A stretch of 64,000 nucleotides of DNA, taken from NCBI GenBank assembly GCA_964030785.1, contig OZ034972.1, positions 51,144,538 through 51,208,537 on the forward strand, given 5' to 3'. Shown here piece after piece: positions 24,651 through 34,912 of this stretch (positions are counted from its first letter, which is position 1; every line of letters starts with the position of its first letter). Source of the stretch: Siderastrea siderea. Lineage: Eukaryota; Cnidaria; Anthozoa; Scleractinia; Rhizangiidae. Under the pieces are notes generated by a model. The model was not told the DNA's origin. It made no database searches and was given only the letters and a program-made list of their open reading frames with translations. Made by a program: the position numbers and the translations under genes.

Positions 24651-24905
24651 GTTCCTTTGGGAGAATTATTCAAAGATGAGAATGTAAATGAGGATATGCT
24701 GGCCATCTTACAGAAATTTCACTCATACCTCCCACAAATAGACAACGGTCAGATTGACGGACAAATCTTCACTGGGGATCAGTTGACTGTGGAGAGGGCT
24801 GTCAATGTGATAGCATCTGTTGCAAATGGGTTCACCTCTGAGGCACGACTCGAAGGCATCAACCTGCAGATTGGAGACTGGCATGCTGCTGTGAAACCTC
24901 TCTCG
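24651..24905 (+). CDS. DUF6589 transposase-like protein, exon 3
   Basis: Acceptor ATTTTTACAG, donor GTAAAA, 255 bases in phase 0-0. It encodes IFTGDQLTVERAVNV, the second acidic motif (GDQLT) typical of DUF6589, followed by GDWHAAVKPLS, whose His may be part of a metal or DNA-contact site. The pair FDNID/GDQLT at this spacing is what would be expected of a DDE-type RNase H fold. Confidence 0.83.
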
Positions 24906-25643
24906 GTAAAAAACATAGCATAATTTTCTAATGAGTAAACACTTAACGAAGCATACTGTACACAGATGTTAAAATTGTAGTGAGGCATACTTCATTAATA
25001 GAAACATGGAGGAAAGATAAAAAATATAAAATCAAAAAGGCATCACTGTCTTGTAATAAGACATTAATCTTCAACCATTTAATAGGCAAATCAAAAATAA
25101 GAAACACCATTCAATGAAGCTGAAGATAATGCTAACTCACACATAGAGTTTGAAGGCTCCTTAGTGGACTCTAAGCAGCTGACCAAGCAACCTGAAAACA
25201 TGCAGAACCTGATCCTTCGATGTAAATAAGGTACCCCCTCCCCCCCCCCATTCTCTAAAAAACTGCTGCCCTAACAAACATTCTATTTTCTAAGTAAGGC
25301 TTTTATTGAATTTCAAGATAAAAATTAGTGATAGAAACACGACGTTGAAACTTTTTGTTCCTATTGCTAATTTTTATCTTTTAAAATGTTTTAAAACATC
25401 TTGTGTAATCAGATTTTTATTGAACAAGCATTCCACACTACTTCAAAACACATGTACCTATTTTCTTACTGTACTTACAATGTTAGAATATTTTAAAAAT
25501 TGGCTTCATAGAATCCTCAGTTATATATATATGTAATAAACAGTTCCTATTTGGTCCAATTACACAGTTCAATGCTGAGTGAAAAGTTGACTTTAAAAAG
25601 AAATTGTAATTGGTTCATGAATTTTTATATTTCTTTTTCTTAG
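24906..25643 (+). other. Intron 3 of the DUF6589 gene
   Basis: Begins GTAAAA, ends TTTCTTTTTCTTAG. AT-rich with a C9 run near 25,240. No other feature seen. Confidence 0.6.
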
Positions 25644-26882
25644 TTGATCTTCAAGAGATTCTTCTCACCAAAGAGTGATGGTGACTTCTGTACATTGTAT
25701 GCTGACAGGACCACCATCAACCGCAGAAATGTCGCCGCTGATCCTGCTAAAGCATATCGTGCCGACAGAGATTTCTTTCTTGTTGTGGTTCAGTCGAGGG
25801 TCATAGCTGCAGCAATGGAGATTCTGGGAATACAATCAAAGTCCAGTCGACCATATAAATGCCCCATCCCTCCAGGTGTTGGCAACATGAGCAACCAAGC
25901 CAAGCTTCAGTACCTGCATAAGGTGGCAGCGATGATTGTTGATTCCTTTGTATTTGACCAATCCTCTGTCAACCACCTTGTCGACAAAATTCTCACTGCA
26001 CAGGAGAAAGAGGATGCAATCAACAGCCAACAACTGACAGAAGATGGCAGATTTCCATGCAGATTCCCTGGCTGTAACTACTCTTTCCAGTATGATGGCA
26101 GAAGTAGGAGGAGGCACGAACTGACACACAACCCACCTCCAGAAGTTCCAACCAATCAGGCTGAACCATCAGGTGATCAACCCAATTCAGACGAGTCTGT
26201 AGCTACTCAGCAAGAAGTCAAGTCAGATGATGTTTACAATTACAACTGTGCCCTGTTGACAGATGGTTTATTCTTCATGAACTTTCTGGATGCCATAGCA
26301 GAGGGCGATGGTGGACGAATGATGCGACAGTACAAATATTTGCTGCTCTACTGTAGGGCTGATGGAACACACAGTACAAAATATGCACTTGAGTGCTTGT
26401 ATCAGTCTTTTCTTGTCAATGCAATGTTGAGTCCCAGGGATGCAGAACGTTTTGTCTGGAACAGGACAGTCAATAACAGTGGCAAACCTGGCAAAAATAT
26501 TGCCTTAGACCTGGATGTGGAGCACAGCAACAACTTCGTCAAACAGGCTATCAAGCACCTTGGCCCAAACCTCACAGAAGATGCTGTGTCAAGAATTTGT
26601 AAGGCTGAGAATAGTGCCAGAACTGTTCTAGAGAACATTGACCGCAGCATCTGCCGAGCAGCTGGCTCAAGTGAACATTCACAGAGATCTTTAGAAAGAG
26701 ATCTTTCCGTCCTGGTTGACAAATGTCTTAGCAACTCAGTTTTTGAAAAGCACGACTCGAGAAGATATGTCTGTTTCAGGGGCTTTGAAAGGGATCCATT
26801 CAGAAGCCTTGACATGTCATCAATGTTCAAGTGGATCAACAAACACAAGAAAAACATGCATTCTGGTTTAAGGGCCAGATGA
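25644..26882 (+). CDS. DUF6589 transposase-like protein, exon 4 with C2H2 finger
   Basis: 412 codons and a stop, directly continuing exon 3 in phase 0. It starts LIFKRFFSPKSDGDFCTLYADRT in the conserved core (shown here only as landmarks LIFKRFF and YADRT). At about 26,050 there is a C2H2 zinc finger (CRFPGC, then HELTH 12 residues on). Then come FFMNFLDAIAEGDG, a helix-rich block with YKYLLLYCRADGT, and DLDVEHSNNFVKQ, where the DxDxEH could supply the last acidic residue of the active site. The Lys/His-rich tail ends HKKNMHSGLR. Total protein would be about 1,060 residues over four exons. Confidence 0.83.
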   Translation: MIFKRFFSPKSDGDFCTLYADRTTINRRNVAADPAKAYRADRDFFLVVVQSRVIAAAMEILGIQSKSSRPYKCPIPPGVGNMSNQAKLQYLHKVAAMIVDSFVFDQSSVNHLVDKILTAQEKEDAINSQQLTEDGRFPCRFPGCNYSFQYDGRSRRRHELTHNPPPEVPTNQAEPSGDQPNSDESVATQQEVKSDDVYNYNCALLTDGLFFMNFLDAIAEGDGGRMMRQYKYLLLYCRADGTHSTKYALECLYQSFLVNAMLSPRDAERFVWNRTVNNSGKPGKNIALDLDVEHSNNFVKQAIKHLGPNLTEDAVSRICKAENSARTVLENIDRSICRAAGSSEHSQRSLERDLSVLVDKCLSNSVFEKHDSRRYVCFRGFERDPFRSLDMSSMFKWINKHKKNMHSGLRAR

Positions 26883-28398
26883 CAGCTGGGGCCATATTTT
26901 TCCCATTTCCTTTTGGTAACTTCGATTTGTAATAGTTTACAGGATAACTTCATAAATTTATTAACCATAGGTCTGTTCTGAGCCGAGCAGTTAGTAAGAC
27001 AAATTTTGTGATCTGATCAAATGGTAAATTTCAGCCCAGTTACCAACATGAAAATTGGTTAGACAGGCCTTCAGGTGTGATGTAACTAGTAAACCTGTCA
27101 TAGTTGTTTTGTTTCTATTGTTTCACTAAGGCTGAAAAAACTTTTTGATCTCTACCACAAATTATTCTGAACTAGAAAATCCAAGAAGAGTTGTAATATT
27201 CAAATACTAACCCTTGTCATGTAAATACACGCTTTGAAAAATTTTCATCCTGGTAACTGGGTTGGATTTCCTATTGACATTTTTGCAAAGTTAAGAGGAG
27301 TGAGCCAAGATGGTGCCTGGTGACTAGGCTGCTGACAACATGCCATAAAAGTATAATGCAGTGGGTAATGATGATTGTTACTGTTGGCAACACTTGCAAG
27401 AGTGAAAAAAAAAGTGGGGCTATGAATATTTTGGAACAAGGCAAATTATTTCCCTCTGGTTCCACCATCCCCTTCCCCAGGTAACCCCTTTTGTTTCAGC
27501 TTTTTAAACGCTACTATGCACCATGCAGACTACTCATTCCAAGTCTGCATCATTAAAAAATTTCTTTGCATGAAACCTAGGGGTGAAACAATGTGTAACA
27601 TGACTGATACCAATTTTTACTCCGATCATCCAAAACTGATATTGCTATGATTTTCTTTGGGGTGAGGGGGGGGGGGGGGGGTTGGCCGTAGGCTTAGTTT
27701 TTCCATTTTTATGCCTTTCTTATGGTTTATAATCATACACTCCTTAGGAGTTCAATTTAAATGTTATTATTCATGTAGTATATATTTAGGGTATATTGGT
27801 TAATAAAGTATTGTGCTGTGCCAGATAATGTCCATAACCACTGTTATGAAGGTGATTGGAAATTCAGAACTTACGAGGCCAATTTTATTTTTCTTGGAAA
27901 ATATGCATCTGCAGGTTTCCTGACAGGTGACAAACCTAAAACCAATCCACTGGGGTTGGGGTGGGGGATATGGATATTTTCTGGCATAATACAATGACCT
28001 TGAACAAATTTTGAGCTCTGTAAATTAGCTTTGACCTCAGAGTTTTGGGACACTAAGGTGCTGGTCAAAAATGTTGAGGGCAACTGCTAAAAAGTACCAT
28101 AATCTATTCATATGTGTTGCCCAATTCCAATTTCAAAGCAAGAGGGAAACAATAATTCATTATATCAAAGAATCAACAGCAAAAAACATAAGCACTTAAA
28201 CACTGAGACTGCCAATGTTTATTCTGACATGTACATGATGTACTTTCACCTACTTGTTTGACCAGCATCGCTATTACTTTCCTTGGGTAGTCCCAGAGTA
28301 TCCCATCCATACACAAAATAAACAACTTGTATAACCCTATCAGCCTATGTTTACATTATTAAGTGATGCAAGAGCAACTGGAGAAACATCAGAACTGT
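26883..28398. other. Convergent 3' region between the two transposon genes
   Basis: The two genes end tail to tail on either side of this stretch. AT-rich, with a G14 run near 27,668. No open frame with motifs. It probably contains the 3' UTRs of both genes. Confidence 0.5.
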
Positions 28399-28839
28399 CT
28401 AATGACTGCTGTGTTGCATCCTGATAGGTGCTGTCCATTTCAGAAAAAGAAAAATATTTGTTAACAGGTTTATGAGCTCCTCGTCTTCAGCGAGTGCAGC
28501 CCACTCTCCAAGTAATTCATCATCATCAAGTTCATCGTTGCTTTTATCCCCAGTGTCATGTACCATATTTACACCACTAGTGGCAATATCACCGAAAACG
28601 TGACCAAGAACATCCAGAATTGTTTTTGCATGACACATGTCCCAGATTTCAACAGTTTTCATGACATCCTCTAGACAAAAAAGTGTTTCACAATTACTGA
28701 CAACTTGCTCAATCTGCATTTCAGAAAAACCCAGTAGCCTATTCAAATTTGTTAAACTGTTCACATGACCATAAGCAGACTTTCTAATCAGTTCCATGAC
28801 AAGTGACTTGTGGTACTTAACTTGTGACTTGTGGTCCAG
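28399..28839 (-). CDS. RecQ-type helicase gene, candidate 3' exon
   Basis: Minus strand. After an acceptor GGGGCTTAACAG the frame opens with LDHKSQVKYHKSLV and runs to a TAG at 28399. It contains LEDVMKTVEIWDMCHAKTIL and a very acidic tail (GDKSNDELDDDELLGEW). It is plausible as the C-terminal accessory region of the helicase from the upstream exons, which I recall seeing after the zinc domain in cnidarian RecQ-like proteins. However, the splice donor that would join it is not identified, and a large palindrome lies between. Confidence 0.6.
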   Translation of the reverse strand: MDHKSQVKYHKSLVMELIRKSAYGHVNSLTNLNRLLGFSEMQIEQVVSNCETLFCLEDVMKTVEIWDMCHAKTILDVLGHVFGDIATSGVNMVHDTGDKSNDELDDDELLGEWAALAEDEELINLLTNIFLFLKWTAPIRMQHSSH

Positions 28840-30112
28840 CTGTTAAGCCCCCCAAATGGCAAAATCGTTCACTTTTTGATAAAAGCATGCCACTTTGTGG
28901 GATGATAGACTTGTATGTGCTGATCGTTTTCTGATATAGGGCCAGTGGCAAAACAACTGTTTAAGAGGATAAGTGGGCGTGGCCTAATGCACATGATATC
29001 AGCCAGCATGAAAACGAGGCTACATAGGAAACACCTTATTTTAGCTGTGCTTTTTTCAGTTTCTACACAACAAACGTTTGGGCATATATCAGAGACAAGT
29101 CATGAACACCTTAATGGCATAGGATGTATATTAAAGTGAGTCACATGACCTGTCACGTGACTACAAAGGCAAATTTCAGTCTAAAGCATATTTAGTATAA
29201 GCCGTGTATTAAAACAATCAAAATTTTGAGACCAATGAGCTTTTGGAAGGAATATTCTTCCAAATATTACCATTTTAACTCAAAGCAAGCCTTTCTCGTC
29301 GTTCACTTTTTGGACCGGGCGGATCCCCCCCCCACTTCTTAACTCCGAAAATATTAAAGGTATGACAACAACACTTAGAGGGTTTATGATACGTCCAAGA
29401 ATGTTTCCTTTCTCCGCAACATGAGTTGGTGACGTCATATGGCGTAAAAATTACGTCATGTTCTCAAATGGCGGCCGGCCATCTTGGATCCGCCATCTTG
29501 GATTTCTTGATTTTTCCAAAAACCCCCCAAAGCTCCTAAATTAACTAATAAGTAACTAAAATCCATAAATGAGCACAAAACTGATCTAATTTACTTCAAG
29601 TAAGTTATAGTTTTCTACTGTAAAGACTTGCTAATGCCAAATTGTTTCCAGATAAATTTTACGAAAAGTCACTAAGTTTGATGGCTTTAGCGTGTTTATT
29701 AAAAACTTTTTAAACATCCAAAGTGCATGCGGGCATATTCCCCCCCCCCCCGATCTGAATAGGGTTAATTGACCACAAAAAAGCCCACTTAATCAAAATC
29801 ACTTGCAGTTTGTCTTGGATGTCAGTTATACATCGAAGAATATACATGATCAAAATTTCTGTGGCTGTTTTTAAGAGACTTGTTTACAATTTTAGCTTGA
29901 GTGACTCATACATTGTGATGTGATTGGCAATAGATACATAAACGCAGGCAGTCAAATCAATGATAAGTAGTAATGTCTGGATAGTGCACGTTTTTAACAC
30001 TCTCACTGAACAGAGCTATTAATCTTCCTCTTTACAGTGTCCACCACAATTACATAGTCCCGTGCATGTTAAACTTGCATTGAGCTCTTTCTTACGGCCA
30101 CAGTGAAAGACT

Positions 30113-30718
30113 TCATAGCAGGATTCTTGTACTTATGGTAAGACTGTCCACACTGGTTTCCACTCTCCCTCTTCTCTTTTCTAACTTTAATCTCGAGGAC
30201 ATCAAAAAGTTAACACTGTGAATAAAAGCACTCTGCCATGCTTCTTTTGTTGGTAGAATGTTTTCGTTCTCTGTCATCGCTCTAGTTGTTTTGCTATAAA
30301 GAGGTACGACGAATCTTTCGATTAGTCGCATGTACTCCTCAGGTATGGATTCTGGAATTGATGACAAGTCAGCTAAGACATCGGTAATCTGATCAAAGAC
30401 ATTCCATGCATTCCATGCGGTCCGTTTACCTCTCCCGGAGAAGAAGGAGGCTGTGTCGCAACCTGTAAGTGCATGCAGCGCATAACATGCTTGGGCTTTT
30501 GGTGGACACAACTGAGCGGCGATTTCATGAATTGCCAGATACCTGAAATGTTTTCCAGCGCTGAAAGCAGTCCACACCTCATCAGCATCAATATCAGTCA
30601 TTTTGGAGACTGCAGGAACAACATCCGTGTTGATGGTTCTAATCATGATTTTCCAGGGCATGGGACATGTGCAGTATGAGGTGCATGCCATCTTCTTCGC
30701 GGGAACATTCTTCCACAC
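30113..30718 (-). CDS. PIN/XPG-like protein fragment, left palindrome arm
   Basis: 201 codons, minus strand. The core YALHALTGCDTASFF followed by GRGKRTAW resembles the helix-turn region of FEN1/XPG-type nucleases (L-x-GCD...G-x-G...A). The type is common as anonymous proteins in cnidarian and fish genomes. The catalytic N-terminal half of a PIN nuclease is not present, so this is a fragment or a single exon. It is duplicated in inverse orientation at 31,290. Function is inferred only. Confidence 0.5.
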   Translation of the reverse strand: MWKNVPAKKMACTSYCTCPMPWKIMIRTINTDVVPAVSKMTDIDADEVWTAFSAGKHFRYLAIHEIAAQLCPPKAQACYALHALTGCDTASFFSGRGKRTAWNAWNVFDQITDVLADLSSIPESIPEEYMRLIERFVVPLYSKTTRAMTENENILPTKEAWQSAFIHSVNFLMSSRLKLEKRRGRVETSVDSLTISTRILL

Positions 30719-31289
30719 TATCCCTTCTTCAGCTCAACTGAAATAGTAACCTACAAATAAATAACCTGTAAATACATGGAGTAATATTTGGCATATGGTG
30801 TTTTAGCGGGAGTTTATTTATTTGCAGGATCAAATTTTCGCAGATTGTTGGAAAATTCGCAAAAATTTCAAACATTTCATGCCACACGGTATAATCAATG
30901 CAGTGATAAATTAGAACAAGCTTCCACTGTTTGGTAGTCCCATGGAGAAGATTTCTAAAAAAGTATCAAGTGTGTGGAGCAATTTAAGTATCCCCACAAC
31001 TCGACGTGACCATAATCAGTGGAGCTGTTGTAGTGCAAATGATGTCGCCTGAGACAGAAAGAACATTTCAGGTGTATGCTGTCAATATCTTCCGGTGCCA
31101 TATATCATCAGAGAGTGGACGTCATCTAGGATGTTTCTTGCCAGGATTGCCTGAAGGCGACTACCAGAGAAGACGGTTCCCGGTACACGTAGAAGAGTAG
31201 CACCTTCTTCCCAAACTTCACCAACATGGAAAAGTTTTCTTAGGGTAAAAAATCACCATACAGAACTTTTCCACTTTCTGGCAAAACAA

Positions 31290-31547
31290 GTGGTGTCGTA
31301 TCACATGACAGGGAAGGAAGGAACTGAAAACAAATTCAGGTATCTAGCAATTCATGGAATCGCCGCTCAGCTCGCTCCACAAAAAGCCAAAGCACTTCCC
31401 ATGCTGCATGCCTTTACAGGTTGCGATACAGCCTCCTTCGTCTCCGGAAGAGGTAAACGGACCGCATGGAATGCCTTTACTCAGATTACCGACATTTTGG
31501 CTGACTTGTCGTCCATTCCAGAGTCCATACTGAGTACAGGCGACTAA
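31290..31547 (+). pseudogene. PIN/XPG-like protein fragment, right palindrome arm
   Basis: Plus-strand counterpart of 30113-30718, covering only the core (LHAFTGCDTASFVSGRGKR). It has lost the segment between WNA and FTQITD and stops early at 31545-31547. Degraded matches to the rest of the left-arm frame continue to about 31,810. It is clearly the decayed mirror copy. Confidence 0.6.
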
Positions 31548-32612
31548 TTGAAAGATTTGTCATACGTCTTTGCAGCAGAACAACTACAGTTATGACAGTG
31601 AACGAAACCAGTCGAAATAGCTCTTTTTGAAAGGGTCACATAACTTTGGAAAACATTGCACCAACACAGCAGCACTATCAGATCACACAAAGGGAGCGAC
31701 GTACCGGGCCAGACATGTATGGGGGAGTGCTTCAATTACTCCCATGTCCTCCAGATTAGAGTTAGAAAAGAGAAGAGGGAGAGGGAAACCAGTGTGGACA
31801 GTCTTACCATAAGCACAAGAAACCTGTTATGAAATCTTTCACTGTGGCTGTAAGAAAGGGCTCAATGCAAGTTTAACATGCACGGGACTATGTAATTAGG
31901 GTGGACAGTGTCCACCCTAATTACAAGCTCTGTTCAGTGAGACTGTTAAAAACAACGTGCACTATCCAGACATTACTACTTATCATTGATTTGACTGCCT
32001 GCGTTTATGTATCTATTGCCATTCACATTACAATGTATAAGTCACTCAAGCTAAAATTGTAAACAAGTCCCTTAAAAACAGCCAACAGAAATTTTGATCC
32101 AAGACAAGATACAAGTGACTTTGAAGAAGTGAGCTTTTCTGTCAACCTGGTGAATTTTCTACGAGAAAGTCTTGTTTTTAGTTAAAATGTTAACATTTAG
32201 AAGAATGTTCCTTTGCAAAGCTGACTGGTATCAAATATTTGATAGTTTTCATTTACAGTTTATAACAGATATGCTTTCTATTGTAATTTCCCTTTTGTTG
32301 TCACGTGACAGGTCATGTGACTCGCCTTAATATACATTCTGTGCCATAAAGGTGTTCATGACTTGTCTCTGATATATTCCCAAACGTTTGTTGTGCAAAA
32401 ACTAAAAAAAGGCGAAAATAAGGTGTTTCCGATGTAGCTTCGTTTTCATGTTGGCTTGGGTCATGTGAATTTGGCCACACCCACTTATCCTCTTAAACAG
32501 TTGTTTTGCCGCTGGCCCTATATCAGAAAATGATCAGCACATATAAGTCTATCATCCCACCAAGTTTCATACTTTTATCAAAAAGTAAACGATTTTTGAC
32601 CTGACGGGTGCA

Positions 32613-33541
32613 CTATAAGGCAATTTTCAGTTCTTTTTTCTGTGAGTCCTTGACTTTCCTTTTCTTTTGCACTGAGGAGTCAAGATTCTTTTTGTCAGTA
32701 ACTGCAAACAAAGTGTAAGTGGAACACTCTGCACTGCTGCAATTACACCTTTCGGCACAGTTATCACAGCAAGTGTGAAGGGGGCCAGAAATTGTAAAAT
32801 TGTCATTACCAAAATGCTTTAGAAGAGTTTTTCTCCTGCACTCTTTTGTTCTGAGGTATTCCTTAATGTCCCTCTCAACGTGATTCAGCATCAATCCTTT
32901 GAATAGCAGATAGGAGAAACTTGGCTTGCCATCACGACCTGCACGACCTGTCTCCTGAATAAATGCCTCCACATTTTTTGAAGGGCCAAAATGAATTGTT
33001 CTGTGAACACCGGGCTTACAGTCTACGCCCATCTCAAATGCGATAGTGGCAATCAGAACTAGGATGGGTCCATTTTCTTTCCGAAATGATTCCAACACTG
33101 CTTCTTTATTGTCGTCTGGTGTGCATGAGTGTAACATCTCCAGGACAGGGCATTTGGAACCCTTTTCATACGTGCACTGACCTAGCATTGATTTAAGTGT
33201 TGCACAAATGAGGGAACACTGTTTTATGGTCTGACAATAAACAATAGTTTTCTCTGCCTTTCCTTGTTTAATCTCTTCAACAATCCAGTTAAAGTAGTCC
33301 TGTACATCACTATCATTGGGCATGTAACTTACAACATAGGTTACATTGGCTTTGTTTGGACTATCAGCAACTTCATAAACATCTCTTAACCTCAGTACAT
33401 CAATGATAGTATTTTTTTGTCTCTTCTGTGGCTGTTGCAGTCAGAGGTATCATTCTTACTGAAGGAGCAAGAGTTCTTAGTTCATGTAAGTCTGCATACA
33501 CTGAACGGAAAGCTGTCATCTTGTTATTTGTAGATGTCCCC
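32613..33541 (-). CDS. RecQ-type helicase, core exon 2 (frameshifted)
   Basis: Minus strand, acceptor TTCTCAG at 33543-33542. The first base completes the Trp codon left by exon 1. It encodes RMIPLTATAT (motif III), then, after a frame change at the seven-base T run at 33412-33418, the helicase C domain with IVYCQTIKQC, FEMGVDCKPGVHRTIHFG and QETGRAGRDGK (motifs V and VI). The RecQ zinc-binding domain follows: CRRKTLLKHFG, then CCDNCAERCNC. It ends Lys-rich at 32613. RecQ helicases unwind DNA 3' to 5' using ATP. The homopolymer position of the break could mean assembly error as well as decay. Confidence 0.85.
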
Positions 33542-34107
33542 CTGAGAAGAAAATCAGCAAAATGAATGATGGTAGCCCAAAATAATATAACTTCTATTTG
33601 AGTGAATTTGGTGTAACTTATTTTCGAAAATTAGCCTAGTGAATTGCAGTACTAAGATGTCCATGAAAGGATATTACCAGAAAAATGTTTTGTCTTCACA
33701 CTGGCTGTCCCAAAAGCACGTGAAGTTGATAGGCAGGTGAGATGAAACTCGGATTCTCAAGTAATTCACTCGGTATAAAAAAAACATGATTATGATTATT
33801 GTTGTCTGTGTAGTCTTTTGTTTATTTATATACTGTGTACTACATTTATATTTCTTTTATCAGTGGTATATTTCTTTTATCAATGGTATATTCTTCAGGT
33901 TATATGCTGTACATTTAAGACTTATGTCAGCTTGGACTATGAAATATAAGCTTAAGTGAAGTGAATCTATAAAATTTACACATTATTCAAAGCTTCAAAT
34001 CTCGGCAAACTTCAACTTCATAAATAAGCTTAGCAAACTCGAGTACCTCGACACATGTACCTGTAACATTAATTTATTCGATTGTTTTCCAGTCATCAAG
34101 AACTTAC
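33542..34107 (-). other. Intron of the helicase gene
   Basis: On the minus strand it begins GTAAGTTC after CAATG and ends TTCTCAG. It splits the Trp codon after DEAHVIKQ (phase 2). Nothing else seen. Confidence 0.75.
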
Positions 34108-34583
34108 CATTGCTTTATAACATGGGCTTCGTCTACTGCAACGCAACATAACTTTTCCACGTAGACGGGACTTGACAAAACATCCCTCCAAAGTTCGTTT
34201 TTTAACCAAGACTCTGGAGTGCAAAACACAACCGAATACGTTGCTTTTCCCACTTTTTCCGCCTCTCCTTCTTCCAAATCGCTCAGACTAACAGAAGATA
34301 CCCCAATACTTCGCAAAGATTGGACTTGGTCCCTCATTAAATTTACAAGAGGAGACACAACGACCACTACGTGACCCGAAGAAGCGGTGAGGCTGTCGAA
34401 CACCGAAGGTAAAGCTTGATAAACAAGCGATTTGCCATAGCCAGTCGGTAAATTGACGAAGATATCGCTTTTTCCCTTCACAAATTCCGAGATTGCTTTC
34501 ATCTGGAATGCATTTAACCGAGAAATCTTGAACTTTGAGCACACGGTGCTAACAGCTCTATCTAGATCATTTGTCTCCGCCAT
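34108..34583 (-). CDS. RecQ-type helicase, exon 1 (ATP-binding domain)
   Basis: Minus strand, ATG at 34583, about 85 bp inside the right terminal repeat. It shows the superfamily 2 helicase motifs in order: Q-motif region (RLNAFQMKAI), Walker A with motif I (NLPTGYGKSLVYQ), motif Ia (VVVVSPLVNLMRDQ), VVFCTPESW, and motif II DEAH near the end (AVDEAHVIKQW). It ends at CAATG before GTAAGT. The start sequence MAET also opens the DUF6589 protein at the other end of the element. A helicase encoded by a cut-and-paste-type element could assist transposition or repair of the excision site. Confidence 0.87.
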
Positions 34584-34667
34584 GTTGTTTTATCTCGTTC
34601 ATCTCCATTCCCGCGAAAAGCGTCCTGCGGTCAAGGTCAACCTACCGGACGTAAGTAGGTTCAATGT

Positions 34668-34904
34668 GATTGGCTAAGCGGCGGAAAGGAATGTTGCTCT
34701 CGGGTAAGCAGGCGTTTGTGGGGAGGAGTGAAATACGACTCCCCTAAAAACGACTGCGTGGGAGGCTACTTTCGTGCAGGCTCACTATTCCTCGCCCCAT
34801 TCCTCTCGCCGGCTCGCTTCGCTCGTCGCCTCGCAGATCGCGGCTTTCGCCACCAAGATTGTCGCGCACAAATTCCCCAAACAAGTGAGCCTGCTCGCAG
34901 GCTA
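34668..34904 (-). repeat. Right terminal inverted repeat of the 15.6-kb transposon
   Basis: Inverted counterpart of the left end, with outer block 34775-34904 and inner block 34668-34772 contiguous. The inner edge leads into CCAATCACATTG and, 85 bp on, the helicase ATG, so the repeat probably doubles as promoter. Confidence 0.83.
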
Positions 34905-34912
34905 AGGAAAAC
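34905..34912. other. Right target-site duplication
   Basis: AGGAAAAC, identical to 19290-19297. Confidence 0.85.

Larger units (their letters stand above)
28850..32610. mobile_element. 3.7-kb imperfect palindrome inside the helicase gene
   Basis: The outer arms (about 28,860-29,165 and 32,298-32,600) are inverted copies sharing ACTTTTTGATAAAAG, GGGATGATAGACTT, ATGTGCTGATC, ACAACTGTTTAAGAGGAT and TGACCTGTCACGTGAC. Inner blocks also match inversely: 29,870-30,250 against 31,745-32,060, and 30,370-30,560 against 31,340-31,530. The left arm is longer because of an extra segment near 29,200-29,850. The element sits between the helicase core exon and its presumed last exon, so it is either an intronic insertion or the cause of a disrupted gene. 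Confidence 0.75.
19298..34904. mobile_element. 15.6-kb DNA transposon carrying DUF6589 and RecQ-type helicase genes
   Basis: Both ends start TAGCCTGCGAGC(G/A)GGCTCACTT in inverted orientation and are flanked by the same octamer. The terminal repeat has two blocks in the same order at both ends: an outer block of about 105-125 bp that closes with GTGAGCCTGC, and an inner block of about 100 bp containing TTTTTAGGGGAGTCGTATTT and ACCCGAGAGCAACATTCC. At the left end about 185 bp separates the blocks. Inside, two spliced genes point towards each other: the DUF6589 protein (19859-26882, +) and the helicase (34583-28399, -). The gene pair, matching ends and duplication make one mobile unit very likely. 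The family name is not established from sequence alone. Confidence 0.82.

Noticed and set aside
27800..28083. Minus-strand frames between the two transposon genes
   Set aside because: Low complexity and no continuation into conserved sequence; probably 3' untranslated DNA.
19298..34904. Interpretation of the two ends as unrelated MITE copies in opposite orientation
   Set aside because: The two-block order at both ends and the exact 8-bp flanking duplication are better explained by one element, though this remains to be confirmed in other copies.
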